Counted from the first letter of the stretch, positions 8,874 through 17,474 are shown. The stretch is DNA of 64,000 nt from Microbulbifer variabilis ATCC 700307 (GCF_000380565.1 NZ_AQYJ01000025.1:186001-250000), one strand, 5' to 3'. The notes: generated by a model not told the origin, from the sequence alone. Translations and numbers: made by a program.

Positions 8874-10088
8874 ATGATGCTTACAAGACTGTTTACTCTC
8901 TCCATACTCCTCCTTTCTATCACCCCGGCCACCTGGGCTTATGACTTGCTTTACACAGCGAAAATAGACCCGGAAACCAAACTCGCGCGGGTGGAATTGG
9001 CACTTAGCGGGAAGAGTATCCCCAGTAAACTCACGATCAATTTAAGTTCGGGTCGCTACAAAGATCTTAAAAGTACAGACCCTCTTGAGGTTAAAGGTGA
9101 CAAGGCAGTCTGGCGCCCTAAAGGCCGTCAGGCAAAGCTCAGCTACAGCTTTGTGATAGACAACCAGAGGAGCAATGGCGGGTATGACTCCAGAATTACC
9201 GAAGACTGGGCAATCCTCCGCAGTGACAAGTTAATAGCCCCCATCTCTGCGACCAGCCGTGGGCGTTCAAATGCACGCCTAAAGCTAGACATGCCCAAAG
9301 GCTGGTCATCCGCCCTGCCCTATCCAAAGATTGAAAATAATCTATACCGGCTATCTGATCCTAAACGTCGCTTTGTAAGGCCCAAAGGGTGGATGATCGT
9401 GGGCAAGATTGGCAGCCGCCAGGATATCATCGCGGGAACCGAAACCCGGATTTCCGGCCCCAAAGACCAAAATATACACCGCCAGGATATCCTCGCCTTC
9501 CTTAACTGGAACCTGCCGGAGTTAAAGAAAATTTTTCCGCTTTTTCCCGATCACTTATTGATCGTTACAGCAGATGATCCAATGTGGCGTGGCGGCTTAT
9601 CAGGTACCCGATCATTATTTATGCATGCTGATCGACCACTAATCAGTGGAAATCGTACCAGCAGCATGATCCATGAGCTGGTACACGTCGGTACAGGCAT
9701 CCATGGGGACGATCGGAGCGATTGGATTGTTGAAGGCTTGGCTGAATTTTACTCGCTTGAAATCCTACGTCGCACCGGCGGAATTAGTGAGGACCGCTAC
9801 CGGGAGGCTATGGATAAACTAGCACGCTGGGGCAAAAAGGCCCCCTCTCTTTTGGTTAGACGCTCTTCGGGCCCAGTCACTGCCCGTGCTGCCGTAGTTA
9901 TGCTGGAGCTGGATAATGAAATTCGAAAGGCTAGCGGCGGAAAAGCCAGTATTGATAATGTAGCGCGGGAGCTGGCAAGCACCCGGGGAGAAGTGACCCT
10001 GGAACGATTCCGTGAGCTATCCGAACAAGCTGCGGGCCAACCTATAAAAACCCTGGCGGTGGAAAACCTTACCGACGAGGGTCGGTAA
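8874..10088 (+). CDS. Exported zinc metallopeptidase, M61-like (HELVH)
   Basis: A predicted secreted or periplasmic zinc peptidase of about 404 residues. The start chosen is the ATG at 8874 (or the next codon), because a classical signal peptide follows (MMLTRLFTLSILLLSI, cut near TWA-YD); an upstream frame to 8796 looks non-coding. The zinc site HELVH is at about residues 267-271, followed by VEGLAEFYS with the likely third ligand Glu, a gluzincin arrangement as in M1/M61-type aminopeptidases. The N-terminal half is beta-rich, as in M61 family N-domains. Substrate is unknown. The upstream ribosome-binding site is weak. It stands alone between psiE and the tRNA-Cys region. Confidence 0.8.
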   Translation: MMLTRLFTLSILLLSITPATWAYDLLYTAKIDPETKLARVELALSGKSIPSKLTINLSSGRYKDLKSTDPLEVKGDKAVWRPKGRQAKLSYSFVIDNQRSNGGYDSRITEDWAILRSDKLIAPISATSRGRSNARLKLDMPKGWSSALPYPKIENNLYRLSDPKRRFVRPKGWMIVGKIGSRQDIIAGTETRISGPKDQNIHRQDILAFLNWNLPELKKIFPLFPDHLLIVTADDPMWRGGLSGTRSLFMHADRPLISGNRTSSMIHELVHVGTGIHGDDRSDWIVEGLAEFYSLEILRRTGGISEDRYREAMDKLARWGKKAPSLLVRRSSGPVTARAAVVMLELDNEIRKASGGKASIDNVARELASTRGEVTLERFRELSEQAAGQPIKTLAVENLTDEGR

Positions 10089-10113
10089 AACGCCAAAACG
10101 CAAATAAAAAAAA

Positions 10114-10145
10114 GCCCTGACGACGGGGGGGGAGAGCGTCAGGGC
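10114..10145 (-). terminator. Minus-strand terminator-type hairpin after the zinc peptidase
   Basis: A perfect 9-bp stem (GCCCTGACG / CGTCAGGGC) is flanked by eight A residues on the left. It is a textbook rho-independent terminator when read on the minus strand (U8 tail), although the gene ending here is on the plus strand. No minus-strand gene was found to its right. Confidence 0.6.
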
Positions 10146-10440
10146 CAAGACCATTAGGAGTGAAACTTGGAGGATTTCATCCTTGCTACACAGAGAGCAA
10201 GCCATTTCAGTCTGCTCTACCGGCGCTACTAAACACGTTTTGGGGGAGACGTGCTAGCCAGATAAAGACAGTATCGAACACACATGAAAGATTGCCAGCA
10301 GCGCTGAAAATAAATTTAGAACAAATGGAAATAGGTTCATTGGGAGCAGTGCTAAAAGTTATTACGCCTTCTGCCTAACCGTTCCACAGGAACTTTCCCG
10401 ACTTTTTCACCTTTCTTTTTCATAATGTTGAAATCAACGC
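10146..10440. other. Intergenic region before the tRNA-Cys promoter
   Basis: About 295 bp between the hairpin and the tRNA promoter. The short frames here lack support and I see no RNA gene. Confidence 0.4.
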
Positions 10441-10468
10441 TTGACTAATCTCCGGGAGTCCATAGAAT
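10441..10468 (+). promoter_or_regulatory. Promoter of the tRNA-Cys/tRNA-Leu unit
   Basis: TTGACT (10441-10446) and TAGAAT (10463-10468) are spaced by 16 bp and followed by a GC-rich AGCGGCC discriminator, about 110 bp before tRNA-Cys. The match to sigma-70 is good but not perfect. Confidence 0.55.
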
Positions 10469-10579
10469 AGCGGCCTCTTACGCAGCCAAGTGCACGTAAG
10501 TATAAGAAAACGCTAGGATTTTTCAGATTTATCAGATAGAATTCGCAGCGTTCCATTTCGCACTAAGTGTGAAATAAAA

Positions 10580-10653
10580 GGCTAGGTGGCAGAGTGGTCA
10601 TGCAGCGGACTGCAACTCCGTGTACGCCGGTTCGATTCCGACCCTAGCCTCCA
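10580..10653 (+). tRNA. cysT: tRNA-Cys (anticodon GCA)
   Basis: A 74-nt cloverleaf: acceptor GGCTAGG / CCTAGCC, discriminator T, encoded CCA, anticodon loop CTGCAAC with GCA, and T-loop GGTTCGATTCC. It is followed 91 bp later by tRNA-Leu, the order found in the E. coli pgsA-glyW-cysT-leuZ unit, but here far from pgsA and without tRNA-Gly. Confidence 0.96.
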
Positions 10654-10744
10654 TTTTCCTTTTCATCGCAAAGTCCTGTGAATTGCGCTGGAAGTGAGGA
10701 TGAAGGACAGAGCAAAAAGCTAAGGTCCCCCTCGCAAAGGAACT

Positions 10745-10831
10745 GCCCGGGTGGTGGAATTGGTAGACACAGGAGACTTAAAATCTCCCGGCTTCACGGC
10801 CGTGCCGGTTCAAGTCCGGCCCCGGGCACCA
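10745..10831 (+). tRNA. leuZ: tRNA-Leu (anticodon TAA)
   Basis: An 87-nt class-II tRNA with a long variable arm: acceptor GCCCGGG / CCCGGGC, encoded CCA, anticodon TAA in loop CTTAAAA, and T-loop GGTTCAAGTCC. An accessory region begins directly behind it. Confidence 0.97.
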
Positions 10832-11412
10832 CACACTCATTTAGAATCAATAAGTTAGATACCTTTCGGTGCATATTTGGTGCACCCTCTAAATTTCTCA
10901 CTTTCCCGAATAAACCTCAGGTGTAGCTTTTAACCACATCACTCCCCCAACTGTGATTATGTCTAGTCAGAAGGACTCGCAGCACCATCAACCAAATTTT
11001 CAACCATGAAGTACTGCAAATTTTGTATGTGTATGTTCTTACAAAAGCTGACTTCAACCCCATATCGCCCATTTTTTTGCTGGAGTATAAATTGCCAAGC
11101 CAGCGGCAAATCTATGGCCACTATGGCTACCTGAAAGAACAAACGAAAGCTTACACAAAGTACTGGGCAAAGCTAATCGACTTCGCGAACTCTCATCCTA
11201 TGGAAGCGGGAAGATAGCAGCTACCTATCAGGTGTCATTCTGCCTGATATCACACATCCGTTTTTGTAGCCACGCCCATCTAATGGTTGACGCGGCACGG
11301 TGAAAATTGATGCAGAGTCAATGGAATAATTGTATTCATCGTTCATTCCTTTTTAATCTCATTTTCGACATATACACTAACAATGACACCGCAACAGGTA
11401 ACCGGGGCAATC
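10832..11412. other. Gene-poor stretch behind tRNA-Leu
   Basis: About 580 bp with no gene I can defend. A 64-codon frame at 11023-11217 starts with TTG and is followed at 11226-11249 by a 7-bp hairpin (TATCAGG / CCTGATA). It could be a small gene or a remnant, but codon use and similarity give no support. No second copy of the tRNA-Leu 3' end was noticed. Confidence 0.4.
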
Positions 11413-12924
11413 TTACTCGGCATTTTTACCTGGCATTTTGCATTTACAATTTTCCTTTTCAGCTGCGGAGCCCATAACGTCACACCAAGAATCTGGAGCT
11501 CCCTCCCAATCAGCTGGCAGTATTGTCTTGCACTTTATTAAAAAAAGAGGGTTGGAATCACCAAGAAACTCAGAACAATTATTTTTACTACTGTAAATAA
11601 CTTCACCACGCTTCTGAGAAGCAAAATGATTTTTCGCTTCAATCGCTGCCTCAGATAGATCTGCTCCGATTAGATTTGTACAAAAAAGTTTTATTTTACC
11701 TAACTTCGTATTAGGAAAACTGGCCCCCACAAATGACGCAAACCCAAGATTGGCCCCCTTAAAATTGACGCCATTCAGAAAAGCCCCATTAAAATTAGAA
11801 AGCCTTAGATCCGCCCCTGAAAAATCTGAACGGTACAGCTCAGCATTATGGAAACTAGACTTCCTCAATTTCGCCTCTGAAAAACTCGAACCATGCAGTT
11901 TAGCCTTAATAAAACTAGACATAAAAAGCTTCGATCTAGAAAAATTCGCCCCAGCTATTTTTGCCTCTTCAAAATTAACCTCAGACAGATTTGTCTTTAA
12001 AAAAATTACAGTCTCAATTTTAGCCTCTTTAAAATTTGCGTGTGACACTAACGCATTTGAAAAATTCACATTCGACACATCAGCCTCTTTAAAGCTTGTG
12101 TATGATACCGACGCTTTTGAAAAACTTGTATCACCATACATGAAAGCCCGATCAAAACTAACTGATTCTATTTTCGCCCCTGAAAAATCTGCACCCACTA
12201 TAGCAGCCCCCTCAAAACCTGTGTTATATATATTCGCCTCTTTAAAAGAATTTTCAAAACGAATATCCATAATGAAATCACCTATTTTAGCCCCATCAAA
12301 ACTAGAGTCTATTATTGTCGCCTGTGAAAAATCCACATTAAGGAAGAGAGCATCATTAAAAGTAGTATCTGATATTACCGCTCTTGAAAAATTCACTTTA
12401 GACAGATTACCCGAGTTCAAACTAGACGTATACATATTTATTTGAGAAAGGTCTGCGTCCGACAGATTGATGTTATCTAATTTCAACCTGAAAAGTTTAG
12501 CCTTTTTTAGACTTAAACCTCTAAAAACATCTCCATCGGTGATCAATTTTTTTATTTTTATTTTTGACAAATAAGACAACACCAAGCTATTCAAAGGGCC
12601 ATCTAAAATATGGATTACACTCGCCGTCATTGCCATAGCACTTTGATAAGCAGAATTAACTCTTTCCTTATCCTTATCACTTAAGGAAATACAATATTCA
12701 CTAAATGCATAGTCCACACATTTTAAATCATAGTCAACCAGTAATTTATTCATAGCATCTAGATAATGTCTTAATTCAGTACGCTGGTATTTTTTATCTT
12801 CAGATTTTTCTTGCCGGCGCTCTATAAGATCACTCAGGTACCACCCGCCAATGAGCAATACGACTGGGACAATCAATAACTGCAGCCAGTCCCAAAGAGA
12901 ACGACCAGCGAGTCGATTTTTCAT
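11413..12924 (-). CDS. Membrane-anchored pentapeptide-repeat protein
   Basis: A 503-residue protein. Residues about 10-30 are a transmembrane anchor (LWDWLQLLIVPVVLLIGGWY), followed by a charged helix (ERRQEKSEDKKYQRTELRHYL) that may be a coiled coil. A helical linker with two Cys follows. Residues about 135-440 are pentapeptide repeats, in which the paired form FxxAxLxxSx recurs about every 10 residues (for example FKEAKIETVI, FSEAKLRKSS, FSGADLRLSN). These fold as a right-handed quadrilateral beta-helix. The C-terminal 60 residues carry five Cys, possibly disulphide-linked. Membrane-anchored members have unknown functions, although some soluble pentapeptide proteins mimic DNA. The gene is AT-rich and lies in the accessory region behind tRNA-Leu. 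Confidence 0.88.
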   Translation of the reverse strand: MKNRLAGRSLWDWLQLLIVPVVLLIGGWYLSDLIERRQEKSEDKKYQRTELRHYLDAMNKLLVDYDLKCVDYAFSEYCISLSDKDKERVNSAYQSAMAMTASVIHILDGPLNSLVLSYLSKIKIKKLITDGDVFRGLSLKKAKLFRLKLDNINLSDADLSQINMYTSSLNSGNLSKVNFSRAVISDTTFNDALFLNVDFSQATIIDSSFDGAKIGDFIMDIRFENSFKEANIYNTGFEGAAIVGADFSGAKIESVSFDRAFMYGDTSFSKASVSYTSFKEADVSNVNFSNALVSHANFKEAKIETVIFLKTNLSEVNFEEAKIAGANFSRSKLFMSSFIKAKLHGSSFSEAKLRKSSFHNAELYRSDFSGADLRLSNFNGAFLNGVNFKGANLGFASFVGASFPNTKLGKIKLFCTNLIGADLSEAAIEAKNHFASQKRGEVIYSSKNNCSEFLGDSNPLFLIKCKTILPADWEGAPDSWCDVMGSAAEKENCKCKMPGKNAE

Positions 12925-13327
12925 GATCTTGATCTATTCATCAACATTTAGTAAAGCTTACAAAGTATTGCTTACTAGATTCTGAGCATAGGGTTATCAA
13001 GGCCTTTCACCTACATTTTTTTATCAGGTGATGATAAAGCTATACCAGCTTACATATGGAGACATCCCCGTTAAATATTTTCAATAGAACATGCCGGAGC
13101 TATGACGCTTACCTCTGATATAAAAATACGAACTTAACTACTAATAACAGCACTTGTTATTTCGATTAAAAATCAGAATTTATTGGGCCTGCCTATACGC
13201 GAGGCTACCCTTCGAAAAAGCTTTCAAAAGCTATGAAAAGATATACTTACATTCATCTATTTATCGAACAAAGATGAATTTGAGATATAGCAACCAAAGA
13301 TATTATCACTGCAATACCTGCCAGGCA
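12925..13327. other. AT-rich gene-free stretch
   Basis: About 400 bp with no coding frame, RNA gene or clear repeat. It probably contains the promoter of the minus-strand pentapeptide gene. Confidence 0.4.
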
Positions 13328-13935
13328 TGAATATTAAACAAGACTTCGAGGATGCAAAAAAAATTTGGAAGAAATCCTCTTTCATGAAAAAGGGTTTTTC
13401 GTGCTTTCCCTTTTTCTAACTGTGAGTTCATTCACCTCTCTCTGATACGATTTTCAAATGGAAGGGGTTTATTCTTGACGGATTAGATGCACATCACACA
13501 TTAATCTCTGAACCTATAATTAACCTTTTAGAAAGATTTCAAATTGATCTCGCCCCCCAGATGTTGACATTCTAATTTTTACAACAATTTTCATTTTTTC
13601 GTTCATCGTCAGTACCTCCGGGAAAATTAGGAATATTCGGGGCGTTAAAAAAAAGAACATCTAAACCTAAAGCGACATTAATATTTATCATACAATATTT
13701 TGTAATTCCATATATAATTCTTTGAGTTGGCTTAGGAATTTATTTCTCTTTCTTTCCTTCCAGCGATATCCCTATATATCTTTTTTTATGCCTGTGTATG
13801 TTAGTCGCTTTTTCATTGGTTGAATATTTAGAATCCCGAGGTACTTTTTTCGCTTTTTCAACACCAATAATATTTGCCATTATCATAGTTCTACTCTTGG
13901 GGGCAATTAACGCGGGGTTAACCCGCCCATTGTAA
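13328..13935 (+). pseudogene. Decayed gene for a small multi-pass membrane protein
   Basis: A recognisable coding path runs from the ATG at 13328 (MNIKQDFEDAKKIWKK) to the TAA at 13935, but it needs several frame changes and crosses one in-frame TGA at about 13723. Segments in order: the N-terminal helix; then in another frame EKGFFVLSLFLTVSSFTSL; then SDTIFKWKGFILDGLDAHHT and ISEPIINLLERFQIDLAP; then a +1 segment VDILIFTTIFIFSFIVSTSG; then, past an A8 run, ATLIFIIQYFVIPYIIL, a TGA, and two more hydrophobic helices ending GAINAGLTRPL. The hydrophobic, continuous character across frames supports a broken four- to five-helix membrane protein. Family unknown. Confidence 0.65.
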
Positions 13936-13988
13936 ATTCGGCAATACCAACTAAGTTCATTAAAATCAGGGGCGTCTCTATTCGCTCC

Positions 13989-15242
13989 TCAAATCACCAC
14001 CCACGGCAAATCCCCCCACCTAGTGGTATAGGCAGGCGATGTATAAGCCTGCCGCATCTTCCATTTTTTCTGGATGCCCTCGGCCCCTAGAAATAGCGTC
14101 CCGCGACCAAACTTGCGGTTGATGCTATCAATGGTTTGCATAGTCTCCGCAGCCCTTACCGATTGCCCTGGCGTGAATAGATCACCCTGCCCTAGCGCGC
14201 GCGGGATAATCTCGACAAGCCCCACTCCAGCTTTCATAAAGCGGCACCCTGACCGATACAGGCCGGCAATGACCTTTCTCACCAGCCGCACGATTATTCG
14301 CGTATCATCGGTGGGGTATGGAGTCTGCACAACGGTGCTGCGACTGTAGTAGTTGGGCTCATGGGGCGAGGTATGCAGAAATACATGAATCGACTTTACG
14401 AGCGATTTTTGCGCTCGCAATTTCTCCGCTGCCCTGCTCGCATATAAGGTGGCAGCCTGCAGTATCGGCTGTAAGTCTGTGAGTTTTTCACCAAAGGAGC
14501 GGGTGCAATAGATCTGTTTCTTATCTGGGGGCTCCTCCTCCAAACGAAGGCAGGGAACCCCGTTCAACTCCTCTATCGTTCGCTCTATGTTCACATTGAT
14601 ATGACGGCGCAATATTTTCGGGTTGGCCTGCGCCAAGTCATAGGCTGTCTGTATGCCAAAATCGGCCAAGCGTTTGGACAGTCGCCGGCCTATGCCCCAG
14701 ACATCATTGACGGCAGTACGGCGCTGTATCCACTGCCACTTCCCTGGAGTATCAAGTGCGCATACGCCTTCACATTTAGGAATCTTCTTTACTGCGCGGT
14801 TAGCTAGCTTGGCCAGTGTTTTACTGGGCGCAATACCCACACCCACAGGCATACGAATATCCCGCCAGAGTGTGCCGCGGATCTTGCGGCCATAATCCAG
14901 CCATTCCTCTTGCAGCCCTTGAAGGTCCATAAACATTTCATCAATGCTGTATACCTCCACATTGGGGCTAAACTCTCGCAGGGTTGTCATTACCCGGTAG
15001 GAGATATCGCCATACAACGGATAATTACTAGAGAAGATTGCGACCCGATGCACACGCAACAAGTGCTCAACCTTAAAGAATGGCTCAAGGTCGCCGATGC
15101 CTAATAGCTTCGCTTCTTTGGAGCGCGCCACCACAAAGCCATCGTTGTTGGAGAGAACCACTACAGGACGCCCGCGTAGGTCGGGCCGAAATATCTGTTC
15201 ACAGCTGTCGTAACAGCTGTTGCAATCCACGAGAACCAGCAT
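13989..15242 (-). CDS. umuC: DNA polymerase V catalytic subunit (Y family)
   Basis: Error-prone translesion DNA polymerase, the catalytic subunit working with cleaved UmuD. Length 417 residues, against about 422 in E. coli. Seen: N-terminal palm motif LVDCNSCYDSCEQIFRPDL with the first catalytic Asp, then VVVLSNNDGFVVARSKEAK, and the second catalytic site YSIDEMFMDL. A helix-hairpin-helix region lies around WGIGRRLSKRLADFGI. The little-finger domain carries a beta-clamp-binding motif QGDLF near residue 360. It starts 9 bp after umuD, in one SOS-regulated operon. The operon sits in the accessory region, so it may be horizontally acquired. Confidence 0.96.
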   Translation of the reverse strand: MLVLVDCNSCYDSCEQIFRPDLRGRPVVVLSNNDGFVVARSKEAKLLGIGDLEPFFKVEHLLRVHRVAIFSSNYPLYGDISYRVMTTLREFSPNVEVYSIDEMFMDLQGLQEEWLDYGRKIRGTLWRDIRMPVGVGIAPSKTLAKLANRAVKKIPKCEGVCALDTPGKWQWIQRRTAVNDVWGIGRRLSKRLADFGIQTAYDLAQANPKILRRHINVNIERTIEELNGVPCLRLEEEPPDKKQIYCTRSFGEKLTDLQPILQAATLYASRAAEKLRAQKSLVKSIHVFLHTSPHEPNYYSRSTVVQTPYPTDDTRIIVRLVRKVIAGLYRSGCRFMKAGVGLVEIIPRALGQGDLFTPGQSVRAAETMQTIDSINRKFGRGTLFLGAEGIQKKWKMRQAYTSPAYTTRWGDLPWVVI

Positions 15243-15251
15243 TCAGTGTGA

Positions 15252-15632
15252 TCAGTGGTAGCGTACAGAAGCCTTCACCACCCCTTCTACTACCAGCTCT
15301 TGCCCCTCCCAAATGGGGATAGCGGGGTACTTTTCATTGGCGGAAAGGAGCCGTCCCCGCTGCCGATCCAGCACTTTACAAGTCAGCTGGCCATCCAGGG
15401 CAACCACAACTACATCACCGTGGGCAGGTGTTAACGAGCGATCGACTATCAACAGATCCTTATCGAAGATGCCCAGCCCCATCATTGAATCCCCATTAGC
15501 CCGTGCCATAAAAGTTGCCGCAGGCTTGGTGATCAGATGCTCGTCCAGGATTAGAGCTGCCTCCTTGTGGTCATCAGCGGGCGAAGGGAAGCCACAGGCA
15601 ACGCCGCGGCCATAGAGTGGGGAAAGCTTCAT
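15252..15632 (-). CDS. umuD: UmuD, SOS-cleaved polymerase V accessory subunit
   Basis: A 126-residue S24 peptidase-family protein that cleaves itself with RecA help and then activates UmuC. The start chosen is the ATG at 15632, 18 bp inside the LexA box; a longer frame would read through that operator. Seen: cleavage site Cys13-Gly14 (VACGFPSP), catalytic Ser49 (ANGDSMMG) and Lys86 (LTCKVLDR). The spacings 36 and 37 are identical to those of E. coli UmuD (24, 60, 97). It is cotranscribed with umuC. DNA-damage induction is predicted from the operator. Confidence 0.95.
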   Translation of the reverse strand: MKLSPLYGRGVACGFPSPADDHKEAALILDEHLITKPAATFMARANGDSMMGLGIFDKDLLIVDRSLTPAHGDVVVVALDGQLTCKVLDRQRGRLLSANEKYPAIPIWEGQELVVEGVVKASVRYH

Positions 15633-15649
15633 GCTGGAATACCTAAACA

Positions 15650-15665
15650 CTGTATATACATACAG
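15650..15665 (-). promoter_or_regulatory. LexA (SOS) box of umuDC
   Basis: CTGTATATACATACAG is an almost perfect match to the gammaproteobacterial LexA consensus (CTGT-N8-ACAG with alternating TA), placed 17 bp upstream of the umuD start codon. It implies repression by LexA and induction by DNA damage. Confidence 0.92.
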
Positions 15666-15965
15666 TTTATTTCTACAGGCAGTCAATAGACAAGGGGAAT
15701 GAGTGACTCTGACCCACAGAGCAAAATCTCACCTTTCTCTCCAAAAAATTTTCCCTCAAAATAAAACAAATATAGAAATATCGGCTAGAAAAAATATAGA
15801 GTGAAAATTGGCACATAGCACACTCGGTATAAAAGCTCAATTTGAAAGACTTCATGCTAGATTGCCAATACAGCAGAAAATGGTTACGGCATAATATTGC
15901 AACCTTGCATAGAAGCTGGCTGCAGTATAGCCTAAGCAAATTTTAAATAAGCCTAGGCAGTAAAT

Positions 15966-16307
15966 ATGAAACTAAAGAAATTCGCACTATTTGTAGCTTT
16001 ACAGTCAGCCTGCGTTTTGGCAACAGCAGGGGATATCGCTTACGGAACACTAGATGCAGTAAAAGTATACGTTTTCGAGGGAGAGAAAGTTACAAGATTA
16101 ATTTTTTCTGAAGATTCCAAAGCCCAGATTGAGCCGTCATGTAACAGAATTGCCAAAATTACACATTCCCTCCATGGTGAAGATACAGAAAAGCTTTTAA
16201 GTATTGCTTTAGCTGGTTATATGGCAGGGAAAAAAGTCAGGGCACATTCTTATACAGAGGGAAGCTGCGAGGTTGGTTTACTGTCACTGTCTGAAACTTA
16301 CATGTAG
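15966..16307 (+). CDS. Small exported protein of unknown function
   Basis: A 113-residue protein with a clear signal peptide (MKLKKFALFVALQSACVLATAG, cut near ATA-GD). It leaves a mature protein of about 90 residues with two Cys (EPSCNR and EGSCEVG) that could form one disulphide. The mature part reads as a small alternating beta/alpha domain (AVKVYVFEG, TRLIFSEDS, KLLSIALAGYMAGKKVRA). I do not recognise the family with confidence. It lies between umuD and the leftmost attC-like site, and is not itself flanked by attC on both sides. Confidence 0.7.
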   Translation: MKLKKFALFVALQSACVLATAGDIAYGTLDAVKVYVFEGEKVTRLIFSEDSKAQIEPSCNRIAKITHSLHGEDTEKLLSIALAGYMAGKKVRAHSYTEGSCEVGLLSLSETYM

Positions 16308-16453
16308 ACAATTGAAACAAGTAAGCTTCTTGGACGGCACAGTCATGATAGCAGCATGTGCCATGGAGAACTGGGGGCAAGGATATCTGAGTTGGCAACG
16401 CTGGTTTACTAGCGTGCCCTCATTAAACTATGACTACTTATACCCTTCAGCCA

Positions 16454-16607
16454 TTTAACACCTAGTTAAGGTTGGCTCGCTCCGCAAGTATTCCGTCTTA
16501 TCCGTTTATCTGATGACTGCTGCAGCACACCCATGTATTAGTGTAAGGCTTTGACTTAAGTATCAGGCCGATGCTTCTCACAGCACCAGCCCTAAAACTT
16601 GTTAGGC
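16454..16607 (-). repeat. Probable attC site 0 (about 154 bp)
   Basis: Plus-strand ends TTTAACACC and CTTGTTAGG mirror the other sites (for example TACATAACACC and CTTGTTATG). The next gene's stop codon (TAA) lies inside the R''-like box, as in the other cassettes. Inner arms AGTTAAGGTTGG and CCAGCCCTAAAACT can pair imperfectly. Less regular than the others. Confidence 0.55.
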
Positions 16608-16811
16608 CGCCTCATCCCTAGGCAGGCTTCCCCCTGGAATCTTTTGCTCATAGGGAAAGATAACGCCTTGAAGCACTTGCCCTACCTCCTCGCCAATAAG
16701 CTGCAGCAAGGCTTTACGGGCCGGATGATTCGGACAATCCGCAATCCATTCCAGGCCGGCACATAGATTCGTGACATGATGAAGTTGTTGAATATGAGCA
16801 GTCATTGGCAT
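16602..16811 (-). CDS. Small cassette-borne protein of unknown function
   Basis: A 69-residue soluble protein with no recognised family. It starts at the ATG at 16811 with a perfect AGGAGG six bases upstream. Its middle is amphipathic helix (ARKALLQLIGEEVGQVLQGV) with two Cys before it. The stop codon is embedded in the attC-0 R''-like box. It is divergent from an XRE regulator gene 246 bp away, and both fall between attC 0 and attC 1. They may therefore form one two-gene cassette in which the regulator controls this gene. A toxin-antitoxin or phage-type switch is possible but not shown. Confidence 0.55.
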   Translation of the reverse strand: MPMTAHIQQLHHVTNLCAGLEWIADCPNHPARKALLQLIGEEVGQVLQGVIFPYEQKIPGGSLPRDEAA

Positions 16812-17057
16812 GGTCCACCTCCTGTAGGAACTACAAAACCCTCACTGCTACAAAAGAACTAAGTAGCAGCGGCTTGTCACCGTTGAGTCCATTCAGTGCT
16901 TTATTCAGGCCTTTGGCGACAAACATCCCAACGCTACTAGTTAAATCACTGTTCTTAAATAGATATTCTGGATTATTCCTAATCTAGCAATGCAAAATGC
17001 TGTCAAATTTCTAATATCGCAATTTATGGGATTACGTGAGGGTACGGCAGATAGTTG

Positions 17058-17384
17058 ATGTTTGAGCCAGGCACACTGGGCAAGCGCCTGCGCGAAGCAA
17101 GGAAACGGGAAAGGATGACGGGGGCACAGCTGAGCCAGAGGCTGGGGCTTGCGCCTTCGCAGATTTCAAGAATGGAAACCGGGGCTCAGCGGATTCCAGC
17201 AGAGCTGCTGCCGGTATGGTGCGAGGCGGTGGGTATCACCTTGGCGGAGGTTTACGGGGTGGAACTAAGGCACCACTTTGCGCAGATTCCGTTTCCGCCA
17301 TTGCTTGCGAGGCTTTATGTTCAGCTTCCGCTGGAGTTTCGACGACATATCCACAGGGCTATAGAGAGCAGCTACCAGCTATGA
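17058..17384 (+). CDS. XRE-family helix-turn-helix regulator
   Basis: A 108-residue DNA-binding protein. The start is the ATG at 17058; a TTG one codon earlier is less likely. Residues about 6-62 are a Cro/C1 helix-turn-helix (LGKRLREARKRERMTGAQLS, then LGLAPSQISRMETGAQRIPAELL). A short C-terminal tail is rich in aromatic and basic residues. It lies just left of attC 1 and is the only plus-strand gene inside the array. Its GC content is visibly higher than that of the neighbouring cassettes, which suggests a different source. It probably regulates itself and the divergent 69-residue gene. Confidence 0.85.
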   Translation: MFEPGTLGKRLREARKRERMTGAQLSQRLGLAPSQISRMETGAQRIPAELLPVWCEAVGITLAEVYGVELRHHFAQIPFPPLLARLYVQLPLEFRRHIHRAIESSYQL

Positions 17385-17394
17385 AAAAGTCGGT

Positions 17395-17474
17395 GATAAC
17401 GCCTCAATAATGGGCCGGAGCACGCAGTGCGGAGGTCCAGCCCCGAAGGGGCGACATTGATTGACTTGTTATGT
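17395..17474 (-). repeat. attC site 1
   Basis: Plus-strand ends GATAACGCC and CTTGTTATG, with inner stem elements GCCCC/GGGGC and a long imperfect palindrome. It is the attC belonging to the 17489-17683 gene. Confidence 0.82.

Noticed and set aside
10678-10926. 82-codon plus-strand frame
   Set aside because: It reads straight through the tRNA-Leu gene.
11750-12445. 231-codon plus-strand frame
   Set aside because: It is the antisense shadow of the pentapeptide repeats, whose periodic codons keep the opposite strand open.
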